Assembly: GCA_003542955.1 (NCBI GenBank)
Contig: DPJP01000465.1
Location: 16,942 to 23,885, forward strand
Direction of reading: 5' to 3'
From: Armatimonadota bacterium
Lineage (GTDB): Bacteria; Armatimonadota; Zipacnadia; Zipacnadales; UBA11051
Length of the DNA stretch: 6,944 nt
Shown here: positions 1 through 6,542 of the stretch, in pieces
Layout: the number at the start of each line of letters is the position of its first letter
Numbering within the stretch: position 1 is the first letter of the stretch
The notes under the pieces: generated by a model
The model's database searches: none
What the model was told of the DNA's origin: nothing
Seen by the model: only the letters and a program-made list of their open reading frames with translations
Made by a program: the position numbers and the translations under genes

Positions 1-1644
1 AGCGGGATGGCCAACAGCTCGCACCTGTCCGCGTCCCAACGTGTGACCAGGGCGCATCTGAATGGAGACCGCTTCGATGCCCGCGTGGGAGACCAACTGA
101 TGGTGCAGGCGCTGCAGTTGCGCCAACGTATCAAGTGGTGGCTCTACCCGGGACGCTTCATGGACACTGTCGGCCTGAAGATATCCGATGACGGTGTTCT
201 GGGCAGGTGGAGTCTGTGCGATCAGCCGGGCAACAGGGCGATCGTCTTCACGTTCGAGAACGAACCGGCGGTGCAGGGAGCCATGTGCTCGCTGGAGCTG
301 CCGGAAGGCTGGCGACAGCCGGCATCGCTGTTCATCTTCGATCACCTCGGCGGCGTGATAGCGGCGATGCCGGAGGTCACCGACGGCCGCATTGTCTTCG
401 AGGTGCCTGCCGAACTCATGTCCGCGGCGCTGCTTGCCTATGAGATTGCGCCGAACAACGCCATGGATGCCTGGCCCTGTATCGAGACCGCCCCGGACGG
501 GACGGCGGAGGTCGTCGTCCTCGCCTGCAACTTCGGAACTGAGACGAGACCGGTCGGCGTGAAGCTGAGCGCCGATGAGCCGCTGCGACTCGCCGACGGG
601 GAGTTGACGCTGGAGCCTGCCGCCGGGAGCATCGCCGGCGGCCGCATTGCCGTCGAGGGGGTCGGCGAGCTGCTCAGGCCAGGCATCGTGCGCGCCGAGG
701 CTTCTTGGGAGGGGGGCACACGCCGGGCGCGGGCCGAGGTGCGCCCCTTCCTGCTCAACCCGAGTCTCGACATCGATGACGACGGCGACGGCATGCCGGA
801 CTACTGGACGCGCTCCTGTGCCACCGGGCCATATTCATCCGGCATCGAGGATGGGGCCTTCTTCATGCAGGGCGATGAGAACGCGCTGCAGTGCGTCATC
901 CAGCGTGTCGCAGCCACCCCGAACACCGAGTACTACTTCTCCGCACGGCTCAAGCGCTCCGGGCAGACCGATGGCATCAGGGTGTCGGTCGTTGAGACGC
1001 TCGAGGGCGGTGGCTACCGCTTCCACACCGTCGGCGATGACGCGCAGTTGCCTGCTGACGAGTGGCGCGACTTCGAGACCACGTTCACGACCGGTGAGAG
1101 CTTCCAGTCGGTCATCATCTACCTATACAATGCGAGCACCCCCTACACCGCCTGGTATGACGATATCGTGTTGGCGCCCGCCGCCCAGATGCGGAGCAAG
1201 CAGCCGCTGCTCAACGCCAACCTCGACGCCGATGCCGACGGCAACGGCGTGCCGGATCACTGGGGCCTCGGTGGGACCACGGCGAGCTTCCCACGCGGGA
1301 TTGAGGACGGAGCGTTCTGGATCCAGGGGCAGCCGGACCACTACCAGTACGCCATGCAGGAGGTGCCGCTGAAGCCGAACACCACATATCGGGTCGGCGG
1401 CCGCATCATGCGTTCAGCGCAGACTGAGGGCGTCAATATCGGCTTTGTGCAGTTCGTCGGAGAGAAGGGCCTGCGGCTATACAAGATTGGCGACGATGCC
1501 ACTGCTCGGGCGGGGCAGTGGCAGACCTTCACCGGTGAGTTCACGACAGGTGGGGAGTTTCACCGCGCCGCGGTCTATCTGTACAACATCCATACCGACG
1601 TCAAGGCCTGGTATGACGACATTTTTCTGCAGGCCGCTGAGTAG
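1..1644 (+). CDS. C-terminal part of a large carbohydrate-active protein (putative glycoside hydrolase) with two tandem Ca-loop/beta-sandwich modules
   Basis: The frame is open to the left edge. The first ATG is at base 7, with too little sequence before it to judge a ribosome site, so the true start probably lies outside. Residues (from ATG 7) about 20-145 look like the end of a glycosidase catalytic region plus a beta-sandwich: a segment with LRQRIKWWLYPGRFMD, then an ENEPAVQG strand region. About 150-247 is an Ig-like, beta-rich linker domain. Two homologous modules follow, about 249-391 and 400-543. Each opens with a D-x-D-x-D-G-x-G-x-P-D-x-W loop (D255-W267; D407-W419) resembling EF-hand/thrombospondin-3 calcium loops. 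Each continues into a jelly-roll-like domain with GIEDGAF, PNT-Y, GDDA and AWYDDI motifs, as in CBM4/9-type carbohydrate-binding modules. The protein is probably extracellular, but the signal peptide would be outside the window. No catalytic residues can be assigned here. The family of the catalytic part is unknown, and the glycoside hydrolase call is inference. Confidence 0.72.
   Translation, partial: SGMANSSHLSASQRVTRAHLNGDRFDARVGDQLMVQALQLRQRIKWWLYPGRFMDTVGLKISDDGVLGRWSLCDQPGNRAIVFTFENEPAVQGAMCSLELPEGWRQPASLFIFDHLGGVIAAMPEVTDGRIVFEVPAELMSAALLAYEIAPNNAMDAWPCIETAPDGTAEVVVLACNFGTETRPVGVKLSADEPLRLADGELTLEPAAGSIAGGRIAVEGVGELLRPGIVRAEASWEGGTRRARAEVRPFLLNPSLDIDDDGDGMPDYWTRSCATGPYSSGIEDGAFFMQGDENALQCVIQRVAATPNTEYYFSARLKRSGQTDGIRVSVVETLEGGGYRFHTVGDDAQLPADEWRDFETTFTTGESFQSVIIYLYNASTPYTAWYDDIVLAPAAQMRSKQPLLNANLDADADGNGVPDHWGLGGTTASFPRGIEDGAFWIQGQPDHYQYAMQEVPLKPNTTYRVGGRIMRSAQTEGVNIGFVQFVGEKGLRLYKIGDDATARAGQWQTFTGEFTTGGEFHRAAVYLYNIHTDVKAWYDDIFLQAAE
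751..1179 (+). repeat. Tandem protein module, copy 1
   Basis: First of two homologous modules inside the truncated carbohydrate-active protein, covering residues about 249-391. It starts with LLNPSLD and a D255/D257/D259/D261/D265 acidic loop. It then shares with copy 2 the landmarks GIEDGAF, PNT-Y, RSGQTDG, GDDA, FTTGE-F, YLYN and AWYDDI, in the same order and with nearly the same spacing. The copies are clearly related as protein but well diverged, so the duplication is old. The fold is probably a calcium-stabilised carbohydrate-binding jelly roll. Confidence 0.75.
1204..1635 (+). repeat. Tandem protein module, copy 2
   Basis: Second homologous module, residues about 400-543, ending two residues before the stop. 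It begins LLNANLD with the acidic loop D407/D409/D411/N413/D417 and repeats the GIEDGAF, PNT-Y, RSAQTEG, GDDA, FTTGGEF, YLYN and AWYDDI landmarks of copy 1. A short linker of about 8 residues separates the copies. The C-terminal placement fits substrate-binding or cell-surface-attachment modules appended to a hydrolase. Confidence 0.75.
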
Positions 1645-2327
1645 TACAAATCGCATTTCACACGGTCCTTCTCGGGAGGTTCTGCACGGGACTCGCCGCA
1701 GTGCTATGGCTGTATCGTCCATCGCATGGGCACCGCATCTCACGGCCGTCAGGCGGCGTGTGAGGGGGCTTCTCCGGGGCACCGAAGTTGCAGAGGAGAC
1801 CGGCAGCAGCATCAACGTCGGGGTCGGCACGGGGTGTTCTAAAGGGGCGGAGAGAGTGTCTCAGATTGTCTCGACGTGCCGGGGGCCCCATCCCATGATG
1901 GGAGCCTCGGAAACCACCGCCAGGAGCGCGCCGGGGACGTGGGGTGTCAGTTGTTCTGGCAGCTCTGGCGTCACCACACGGTGCAGGCGTCTCGCGACGG
2001 GAGACCCGTTTCCACGGCATCCATCGGGTCCTCGATCGCCCACGACGGCTGCCCTGCTCACACCGCGAATCGTCCCGAGAGCCTCCGCTGCCGACGCTCG
2101 CTCAGGGGTGCTCGGTACCCGGCCACATGAGCCGCGGCCGCGTGAAGTGACCGCCGCCCCGACAGGCCTCCAGTCGTCGCTCGAGGATACCCGGCGGGCG
2201 TGACCAGGTTGCCCCGCAGGGGCCGATATGCGCTGTTGAGCGTGGTACACGACGGAGGCTGCATCAACGCGGGAGTGTGCGTACGCCCGGCCGTGGATAC
2301 GCAGGGATAGCATTGAGGGAGCCGCTC
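1645..2327. other. Gene-free stretch (about 680 bases) upstream of the response regulator
   Basis: No convincing gene is seen on either strand. Open frames exist on both strands, but their translations are Arg/Pro/Ser/Ala-rich, lack recognisable motifs and overlap each other, as expected from GC-rich noncoding DNA. Small inverted repeats are present: 1667-1679 (5-bp stem with one wobble pair, 3-nt loop, just after the upstream stop, a weak terminator candidate), 1891-1903 (TCCC/GGGA arms), 1989-2005 (GTCTC/GAGAC arms, 7-nt loop) and 2211-2223 (GCCCC-GCA-GGGGC). None has a following T run. No tRNA, IS end or clear sigma-70 promoter was recognised. It may hold the regulator's promoter and leader, or be the remains of a decayed gene. 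Confidence 0.5.
2315..2320 (+). promoter_or_regulatory. Ribosome binding site that fixes the response regulator start
   Basis: GAGGGA lies 7 nt before the ATG at 2328. It supports MPIRVLLADDH as the true N-terminus rather than the GTG at 2277, which would add 17 residues ahead of the first beta strand of the receiver domain. Confidence 0.7.
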
Positions 2328-2981
2328 ATGCCGATACGAGTTCTACTCGCTGATGACCATCAGATTGTCCTCGAGGGCGTACAGGCGCTGCTAGAGCGCG
2401 CGGATGATCTCGAGGTTGTAGCGTGTGCCCATGATGGCGAAGAGGCCGTGCGCCTGGCTATCGAGTGTTCGCCGGATGTGGCGATCCTCGATGTCGACAT
2501 GCCCGGCATGACGGGGATCGAGGCGACTGAGGCGATACTGCGGGAGCGGCCCCAGACGAAGGTGCTGGCGCTCTCGATGCACGGGGACCAGAACCGCCTC
2601 TCAGGGATGCTGAAGGCCGGCGCGGCCGGCTACCTGCTGAAGAACTGCGCAGCGAAGGAGCTTGTCAAGGCGATCCATGCCGTTGTGACCGGTGAGTCGT
2701 ACCTGTGCGGCAGCATGGCGACGATGCTCGTCCATGACTATCGGGAGCACATGCTGAACGGACACGCGGAGCACTCGCGGAGTGTCACCGAACGGGAGCG
2801 CGAGATCATTGGCCTGATCGCCGACGGGCTCGCCACCAAGCAAGTCGCGGCGGCGCTTGGCATCAGCGTCAAGACGGTTGATGCCCACCGGCGCAATATC
2901 CTCGAGAAGCTGGGTATCGAAAGCGTCGCCCAGCTCACCAAGTATGCCGTGCGAGCAGGCCTCTCCAGGCTCGAGGCCTGA
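2328..2981 (+). CDS. NarL/FixJ-family two-component response regulator (REC plus LuxR-type HTH)
   Basis: Predicted 217-residue cytoplasmic transcription regulator, the usual length for this family. The N-terminal receiver domain (about 1-120) has the acidic pair D9/D10, phosphoacceptor D55 in ILDVDMPGMTG, the switch residue S83 and the conserved K105 in GYLLKN. A linker of about 30 residues leads to a LuxR-type helix-turn-helix (about 152-212) starting VTEREREI, with the recognition helix around SVKTVDAHRRNILEKL (180-195). A phosphorylated form would be expected to dimerise and bind DNA. All key residues are intact. The start is set by GAGGGA 7 nt upstream; a longer GTG start at 2277 is less likely. 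No histidine kinase is adjacent, so its partner and regulon are unknown. The gene is convergent with the acetyltransferase gene, 9 nt away, and shares a terminator-like inverted repeat with it. Confidence 0.95.
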   Translation: MPIRVLLADDHQIVLEGVQALLERADDLEVVACAHDGEEAVRLAIECSPDVAILDVDMPGMTGIEATEAILRERPQTKVLALSMHGDQNRLSGMLKAGAAGYLLKNCAAKELVKAIHAVVTGESYLCGSMATMLVHDYREHMLNGHAEHSRSVTEREREIIGLIADGLATKQVAAALGISVKTVDAHRRNILEKLGIESVAQLTKYAVRAGLSRLEA

Positions 2982-3009
2982 GCAGCGCGCTCAGGTCGTC
3001 TCGAGTCTG
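2966..3009. terminator. Long inverted repeat between convergent genes, probable bidirectional terminator
   Basis: An inner perfect 7-bp stem, CCTGAGC (2977-2983) with GCTCAGG (2989-2995), encloses a 5-nt loop. An outer 10-bp stem, CAGGCTCGAG (2966-2975) with CTCGAGTCTG (3000-3009), pairs except for one G-T wobble. An asymmetric internal loop (2976 against 2996-2999) separates the two. It covers the last codons and stops of both genes. There is no T run on either side, so it is terminator-like rather than a classic intrinsic terminator. Being nearly palindromic, it can act on transcripts from both directions. Confidence 0.62.
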
Positions 3010-3446
3010 CGGCCGAACACGCGGGCCGTAGCCGGGCACGCGCCCCGCAGCTCTGCCGAGGCCATGAGCGACCGCGGGAGGTCGTCACGCGGCATTTCAT
3101 TGAACCCGAACCTCTGCAGGAGTCCCGGAATCGTCGTTGTGAGACCGTAGGCGCCGGTGAAACTGCGCCGTGCTACCTCCTCGAGGACGAACGTGAGAAG
3201 CCTTCTGCCATACCCGTTCCCGCGGGCCTGTGGGCAGACGACAAGCGACCTCAACAGCGCGTCCGGGTGGTAGTCCTCAAAGGCCACCGCCCCCAGCAGC
3301 ATCTGCCCTTCAGCCAGCACAAACAGCGTGCCTGCGTGGTCCTCAAGCCCCGCCGTCGGCAGTCCCGCGTCCTCGAGCAGGCTGAGGACACGGAGGATGT
3401 CGAGACCGACGGCTGGTCGGATGGTGGGACTGACGGCCGGCTGCAT
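2991..3446 (-). CDS. GNAT-family N-acetyltransferase, ArsN2-like
   Basis: Predicted 151-residue cytosolic acetyl-CoA-dependent acetyltransferase. The N-terminus, IRPAVGLDILRVLSLLEDAGLPTAGLEDH, fits the GNAT beta1-alpha1-alpha2 start. LLRSLVV (64-70) is strand beta4, followed by the acetyl-CoA pyrophosphate loop R-x-x-G-x-G (R75-G80). The C-terminal landmarks LTTT (102-105), QRFGF (111-115), DDLP (121-124) and CPAT (137-140) match from memory the ArsN2 group (LTTTA, RLGF, VP, CPASA), a GNAT branch named for its occurrence in arsenic-resistance operons. No ars genes are near, so the substrate may be something else, such as an amino acid or amino-sugar amine. The ATG is preceded by a G-rich ribosome site and lies 17 nt after the lyase stop, which suggests co-transcription from the lyase side. 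The stop lies in the shared inverted repeat. Confidence 0.88.
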   Translation of the reverse strand: MQPAVSPTIRPAVGLDILRVLSLLEDAGLPTAGLEDHAGTLFVLAEGQMLLGAVAFEDYHPDALLRSLVVCPQARGNGYGRRLLTFVLEEVARRSFTGAYGLTTTIPGLLQRFGFNEMPRDDLPRSLMASAELRGACPATARVFGRRLETT

Positions 3447-3454
3447 CGCGTGCG

Positions 3455-3460
3455 CCCCCT
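3455..3460 (-). promoter_or_regulatory. Ribosome binding site of the GNAT gene
   Basis: On the minus strand AGGGGG sits 8 nt before the ATG at 3446, inside the 17-nt gap after the lyase stop codon. It supports translation of the acetyltransferase from a shared message. Confidence 0.5.
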
Positions 3461-3463
3461 GTC

Positions 3464-6403
3464 TCAGTACTCCATCTCGAAGTCGTCCAACTGCAGCACA
3501 GGGGCGACCGCATCAGGCGTCTCGTCCTTGCGCAGCGTCAGGCGCATGCCAACGATCTTCGTCCCGGCGGGGATCACGCCACGCTGCTCCGGCTTGTCTT
3601 TCGTATCACCCCGGAAGTCACCCAGCCCCAGCTCGACCTCCGTCCAGTCCTGCACCGGCGCCTTCGCGAAGTACGCCGACCAGTCGAGACCGGCGTCATC
3701 CCGGAGCGTCACCTTCGCATAGAAGTACTTCCCACCGTCTGCCATCGGCATGCAGTAGGCGAAGCGGAGCTTCAGCCTGTCCGTCGCCTCGAAGCCGCGC
3801 GCGAAATCGGCCCCTGCGTAGCGGATGTCCTTCGTCGGTGGCTCCTCCACGCTCAGGCAGCCGGGAGAGCCGTTGCGGCCGGGGGCGAGGCGAACGTTGC
3901 TGCCCCCGAAACCCTGGAGCGTCCCGTCATCGAAGTTGAAGGCCCTCGGCTCCGGCACCAGGATGGTACCGCGCTGGATCGCCTGAGCGCCGTCATCGAA
4001 CTCCGCGATGACTACGTAGCCGTAGCCCAGGCCATAGCGCGGGTTCTGGATGCGCAGTCGGGCCTCGGTTCCCGGCTCTGAGGGCGGCGTCTCGAACAGG
4101 TACCCGCCGCCATCGGCATAGCCGTAGCGCATCAAGAACGTTGCGGGGCGCTCGGTCCGGACATCGATGAACGGCTGCTCGCCGTCGACCTCGACAGCGT
4201 CGACTGGTTCGGCCGGCTGGTGCCGCTGGAACGGCCCCCAGAGGCTCGCGCTGCCTGTGATCCTCTCTCCGTCGTAGCGGATGACGCTGATATCGAGTTC
4301 AGGGTCGAGTTCGTACTCGCCGACCTCGAGTGCCCGCCGCTGTGTCGTATGCGAGATGAACACTTCGTCGCGGAGGCCGTCGGGATGCGTGATCTCGAGC
4401 GCCGTCGCCTCATGCGCGGGGACCGCCGCTCCGCCGGAGGTGACGGGGAGGCGCTTGACGCTCCAGTTGGGCGGCCCCTCCGCCACCCACGGCACGATGA
4501 TCGTGTCGAAGCGGATTGGCAGGGCTTGCGTCACGGAGTATCTGACCATCGGGCAGGCCTCTTTCTCCGCCCGGTGCAGGCTCCAGGCCACCCAGCCCGC
4601 GGGGGGATCCTCCTCGCCCTTGAGGACCGTCATCGTGCAGCCCGCGGGGTCCACAGGCTTGATGAGCACATTGCCTCCCTCACCACCGGAGACTACTTGC
4701 AGCGCCTGCTCGTCGACAGTCGCATCCGGCCTGGCAAGCTGGTACTGGACTGTGGCGGTGTGCTCCGTGGTTCCACCATCGGTCGGGACAAACAGATCGG
4801 TGATGATGGAGTAGTCGCGCTTGATGAAGAGCACCTTGCGAATGTGGATCACGTTGTCCGCGCCGTCGTAGCCCTCCTCGTAGCTGCCGCAGGAGAAGTC
4901 GATGACATCATCGGTGAACCAGAGATTGTCCAGTGGCTCCCGGGACACGTACTGATCACGGGGCGTCCTCTGCCGCCGGCGTTGACTCTGGCCGTCGAGG
5001 TAGGCGGCGCTATGGCTGAGCGTACTCACGAAGTAGCTGCGCCACTTGCCGCCGGCGTAGGTGAAGCGCCCCGGGTCGACGATGAGGTCGTTGCCGTATG
5101 CCCAGACATCAAGCCCGAGCTTGTCCTCATGTTGGTGGCCGAAGCCGAACGGCCCCGCATCCATCAGCAGGTACACGTTGTCGAAGTGCCAGCCGGTGCG
5201 CATCACGTACTGACCCGCCCACTTGAAGGCATGCGATGTGTGATCCGGCGGCTCGCCCTCCTCGGAGCCTGTGGCCATGTAGCGCATGTCCTCACGGCCG
5301 AAGCGTGTCGCGCCGTCACGCATGCGGCTCTTCACGCTCATGTCGTCGGAGTCATTGAGCATCGGGATCTGCCCGTCGGGCTTGGCCACATAGAGCAGGT
5401 ACTCATACATGCGCTCAAGCTGCTTCAGGTAATCATCCGGGGCGGGGACATTGTTGCGCCCGGCGATGGTGTAGGCGGTCAGGAAGCTGCCGAGGGTGAC
5501 TGAGTGATAGTGGGGCGTCAACTCGACCTGCGCGCCGTCGGGCAGCACCTGGTTGGTGAGTTCCGCGCTGAGGGTGCTCCAGGCGTTGGCCTGCCATGCG
5601 TCGGCGTCCTTGAACTCCGGGAAGACGATGGCAGTGGTCTGGAGGCCCGAGCGTTCCGTCACAAGCCAGTTGCCGCCGCCGTGGAAGGTCAGCAGGTAGT
5701 CGCACTGCTGCCAGAACACCTCGAGCATCCGGCAGAGCAGCTCCGGGGTCATCTGCTCGGAGTCGATGACGCGGAAGAAGCTCTCAGGCCACGGCCCGCC
5801 GAGGCGGATGCCGCACTGGAGCGTCGACCATGCCCAGCGCAACTGGCCGCGCTGTTCGGGGCGGGGATTGTCACGTATCCAGTCGTCAATCTGATAGCAG
5901 AGGTCCTCGGCGTACTTCTCGTCATGTGTGGCCCAGTAGGCGCGGGCAAGCGTCGACCAGCTTCCATGGCGATTCAGTTCCGTCGGCCACTCGAAGTCAT
6001 TGAAGGGGTCGGAGCTCCAGTCGATGTCATGGGTCAGCGTGGCGGGCTTGCCGACACAGGTATATTCACGCCGCAGGACCCTCTCCGCACCGGCGGTGTT
6101 GTAGTCGGGATTGGGCGCGGGACGGCTGTGGCGGTCGTCGATGAAGTGAGGCTCGACACGCTGCTGGTAGTAGGCCTTCAGCGCCGCGGCGGCAGCGGGC
6201 CTGTCGCCGGCGTCCACGGCGGCCTTGACGGCGGCCAGATCGGGCCGCGTGAGGTCAATGTGCTCGAACACGGCGTAGGGGTCAGCCTCCTGTGCGTGCA
6301 CGAGGCCACCTCCGGCACAGGTCCAGATGAGGGCAACGACCACCAGGATCAGGTGTGTGCGCCGCAATACTAACCGCCTCCGCGATTGTGATTGTGAGGA
6401 CAT
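3464..6403 (-). CDS. Secreted heparinase II/III-family polysaccharide lyase with C-terminal beta-sandwich domain
   Basis: Predicted 979 residues. The signal peptide has Arg-rich residues 8-15, a hydrophobic core from about 18 to 33, and likely cleavage after VHA (A37). Residues about 45-350 form the alpha-helical toroid (alginate-lyase/heparinase N-domain), with GGGNWLVTE (N245, E250) and TPHYH (Y299, H300). The heparinase II/III beta-sandwich follows (about 390-640), with FGHQHED (H423, H425), LIVDPG (D443) and TLSHSA (H464). By comparison with heparinase II, Y299 and H423 are the likely catalytic pair, and H425, D443 and H464 a metal site with similar spacing. Such enzymes (PL12, PL15, PL17, PL21 and relatives) cleave uronate-containing polysaccharides by beta-elimination; the substrate here cannot be told. 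About 650-815 is extra beta-rich sequence, and 821-979 is a carbohydrate-binding-like jelly roll ending LQLDDFEMEY. It is longer than typical single-domain members because of this tail. The start is uncertain: a TTG at codon 13 (6367) has the better ribosome site. It probably heads an operon with the acetyltransferase. Confidence 0.9.
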   Translation of the reverse strand: MSSQSQSRRRLVLRRTHLILVVVALIWTCAGGGLVHAQEADPYAVFEHIDLTRPDLAAVKAAVDAGDRPAAAAALKAYYQQRVEPHFIDDRHSRPAPNPDYNTAGAERVLRREYTCVGKPATLTHDIDWSSDPFNDFEWPTELNRHGSWSTLARAYWATHDEKYAEDLCYQIDDWIRDNPRPEQRGQLRWAWSTLQCGIRLGGPWPESFFRVIDSEQMTPELLCRMLEVFWQQCDYLLTFHGGGNWLVTERSGLQTTAIVFPEFKDADAWQANAWSTLSAELTNQVLPDGAQVELTPHYHSVTLGSFLTAYTIAGRNNVPAPDDYLKQLERMYEYLLYVAKPDGQIPMLNDSDDMSVKSRMRDGATRFGREDMRYMATGSEEGEPPDHTSHAFKWAGQYVMRTGWHFDNVYLLMDAGPFGFGHQHEDKLGLDVWAYGNDLIVDPGRFTYAGGKWRSYFVSTLSHSAAYLDGQSQRRRQRTPRDQYVSREPLDNLWFTDDVIDFSCGSYEEGYDGADNVIHIRKVLFIKRDYSIITDLFVPTDGGTTEHTATVQYQLARPDATVDEQALQVVSGGEGGNVLIKPVDPAGCTMTVLKGEEDPPAGWVAWSLHRAEKEACPMVRYSVTQALPIRFDTIIVPWVAEGPPNWSVKRLPVTSGGAAVPAHEATALEITHPDGLRDEVFISHTTQRRALEVGEYELDPELDISVIRYDGERITGSASLWGPFQRHQPAEPVDAVEVDGEQPFIDVRTERPATFLMRYGYADGGGYLFETPPSEPGTEARLRIQNPRYGLGYGYVVIAEFDDGAQAIQRGTILVPEPRAFNFDDGTLQGFGGSNVRLAPGRNGSPGCLSVEEPPTKDIRYAGADFARGFEATDRLKLRFAYCMPMADGGKYFYAKVTLRDDAGLDWSAYFAKAPVQDWTEVELGLGDFRGDTKDKPEQRGVIPAGTKIVGMRLTLRKDETPDAVAPVLQLDDFEMEY
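6377..6381 (-). promoter_or_regulatory. Strong Shine-Dalgarno inside the lyase reading frame, pointing to an alternative TTG start
   Basis: GGAGG on the minus strand lies 9 nt before an in-frame TTG (6367-6365, codon 13 of the long form). The upstream ATG at 6403 has only a weak AGG close by and sits next to a GGCC-TGATG-GGCC inverted repeat (plus strand, 6405-6417). Starting at the TTG gives a 967-residue protein with a compact MRRTH n-region before the hydrophobic core, a normal signal peptide. Confidence 0.45.
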
Positions 6404-6479
6404 GGGCCTGATGGGCCGTCAGCCCGCAAGCGACACGGTCTGCCCGCTCGACGCCAGGTCAAACCGCGAGATCGGAGTG

Positions 6480-6496
6480 CGCCTGCTGCGCAGGCG
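6480..6496. repeat. Perfect 7-bp GC-rich hairpin downstream of the FGE-like gene
   Basis: Arms CGCCTGC (6480-6486) and GCAGGCG (6490-6496) enclose a 3-nt loop, 46 nt after the stop of the FGE-like gene and 76 nt before the lyase ATG. There is no T run on the minus-strand 3' side. It could be a terminator for the FGE-like gene. Alternatively, it could be the hairpin that some diversity-generating retroelements need just beyond their variable region. Confidence 0.45.
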
Positions 6497-6542
6497 TCAG
6501 AGGGTGCGGACGTGCAGCTTCTGCCCCGCCGCCTGCAGCCCG

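Noticed and set aside
1825..1840. Sigma-54-like promoter (CGGCACG then GTTCT)
   Set aside because: The -24 half matches well, but the -12 half lacks the essential GC, and the site is about 490 nt from the regulator start.
2133..2142. CGCGGCCGCG palindrome
   Set aside because: A short GC-only palindrome of this kind is expected by chance in such DNA; nothing around it suggests an operator or attachment site.
1861..2313. 150-codon minus-strand open frame in the gene-free stretch
   Set aside because: The translation is Arg/Ala/Ser/Pro-rich with no recognisable motif, and competing frames of similar length exist on both strands. No supporting ribosome site was found.
2277..2327. N-terminal extension of the response regulator from a GTG at 2277
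   Set aside because: It would place 17 unrelated residues before the receiver domain. The ATG at 2328 has a good ribosome site and gives the usual family N-terminus.
4220..6373. Two long plus-strand open frames end to end (4220-5503 and 5504-6373), antisense to the lyase
   Set aside because: They lie in one frame wholly inside the lyase gene, their translations are Val/Arg/Ala/Gly-rich without motifs, and GC-rich genes routinely produce such antisense frames. The lyase has full domain support.
6442..6462. Possible -35 box (TTGACC, minus strand) upstream of the lyase
   Set aside because: No acceptable -10 hexamer follows at 16-18 nt; the sequence there is GC-rich (ACCGTG).
6404..6542. Search for a DGR template repeat, Avd gene or reverse transcriptase directly downstream of the candidate variable region
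   Set aside because: This 139-nt gap shows no similarity to the variable region, and the next gene is the lyase. No reverse-transcriptase motif was seen in any of the translated frames of the window.
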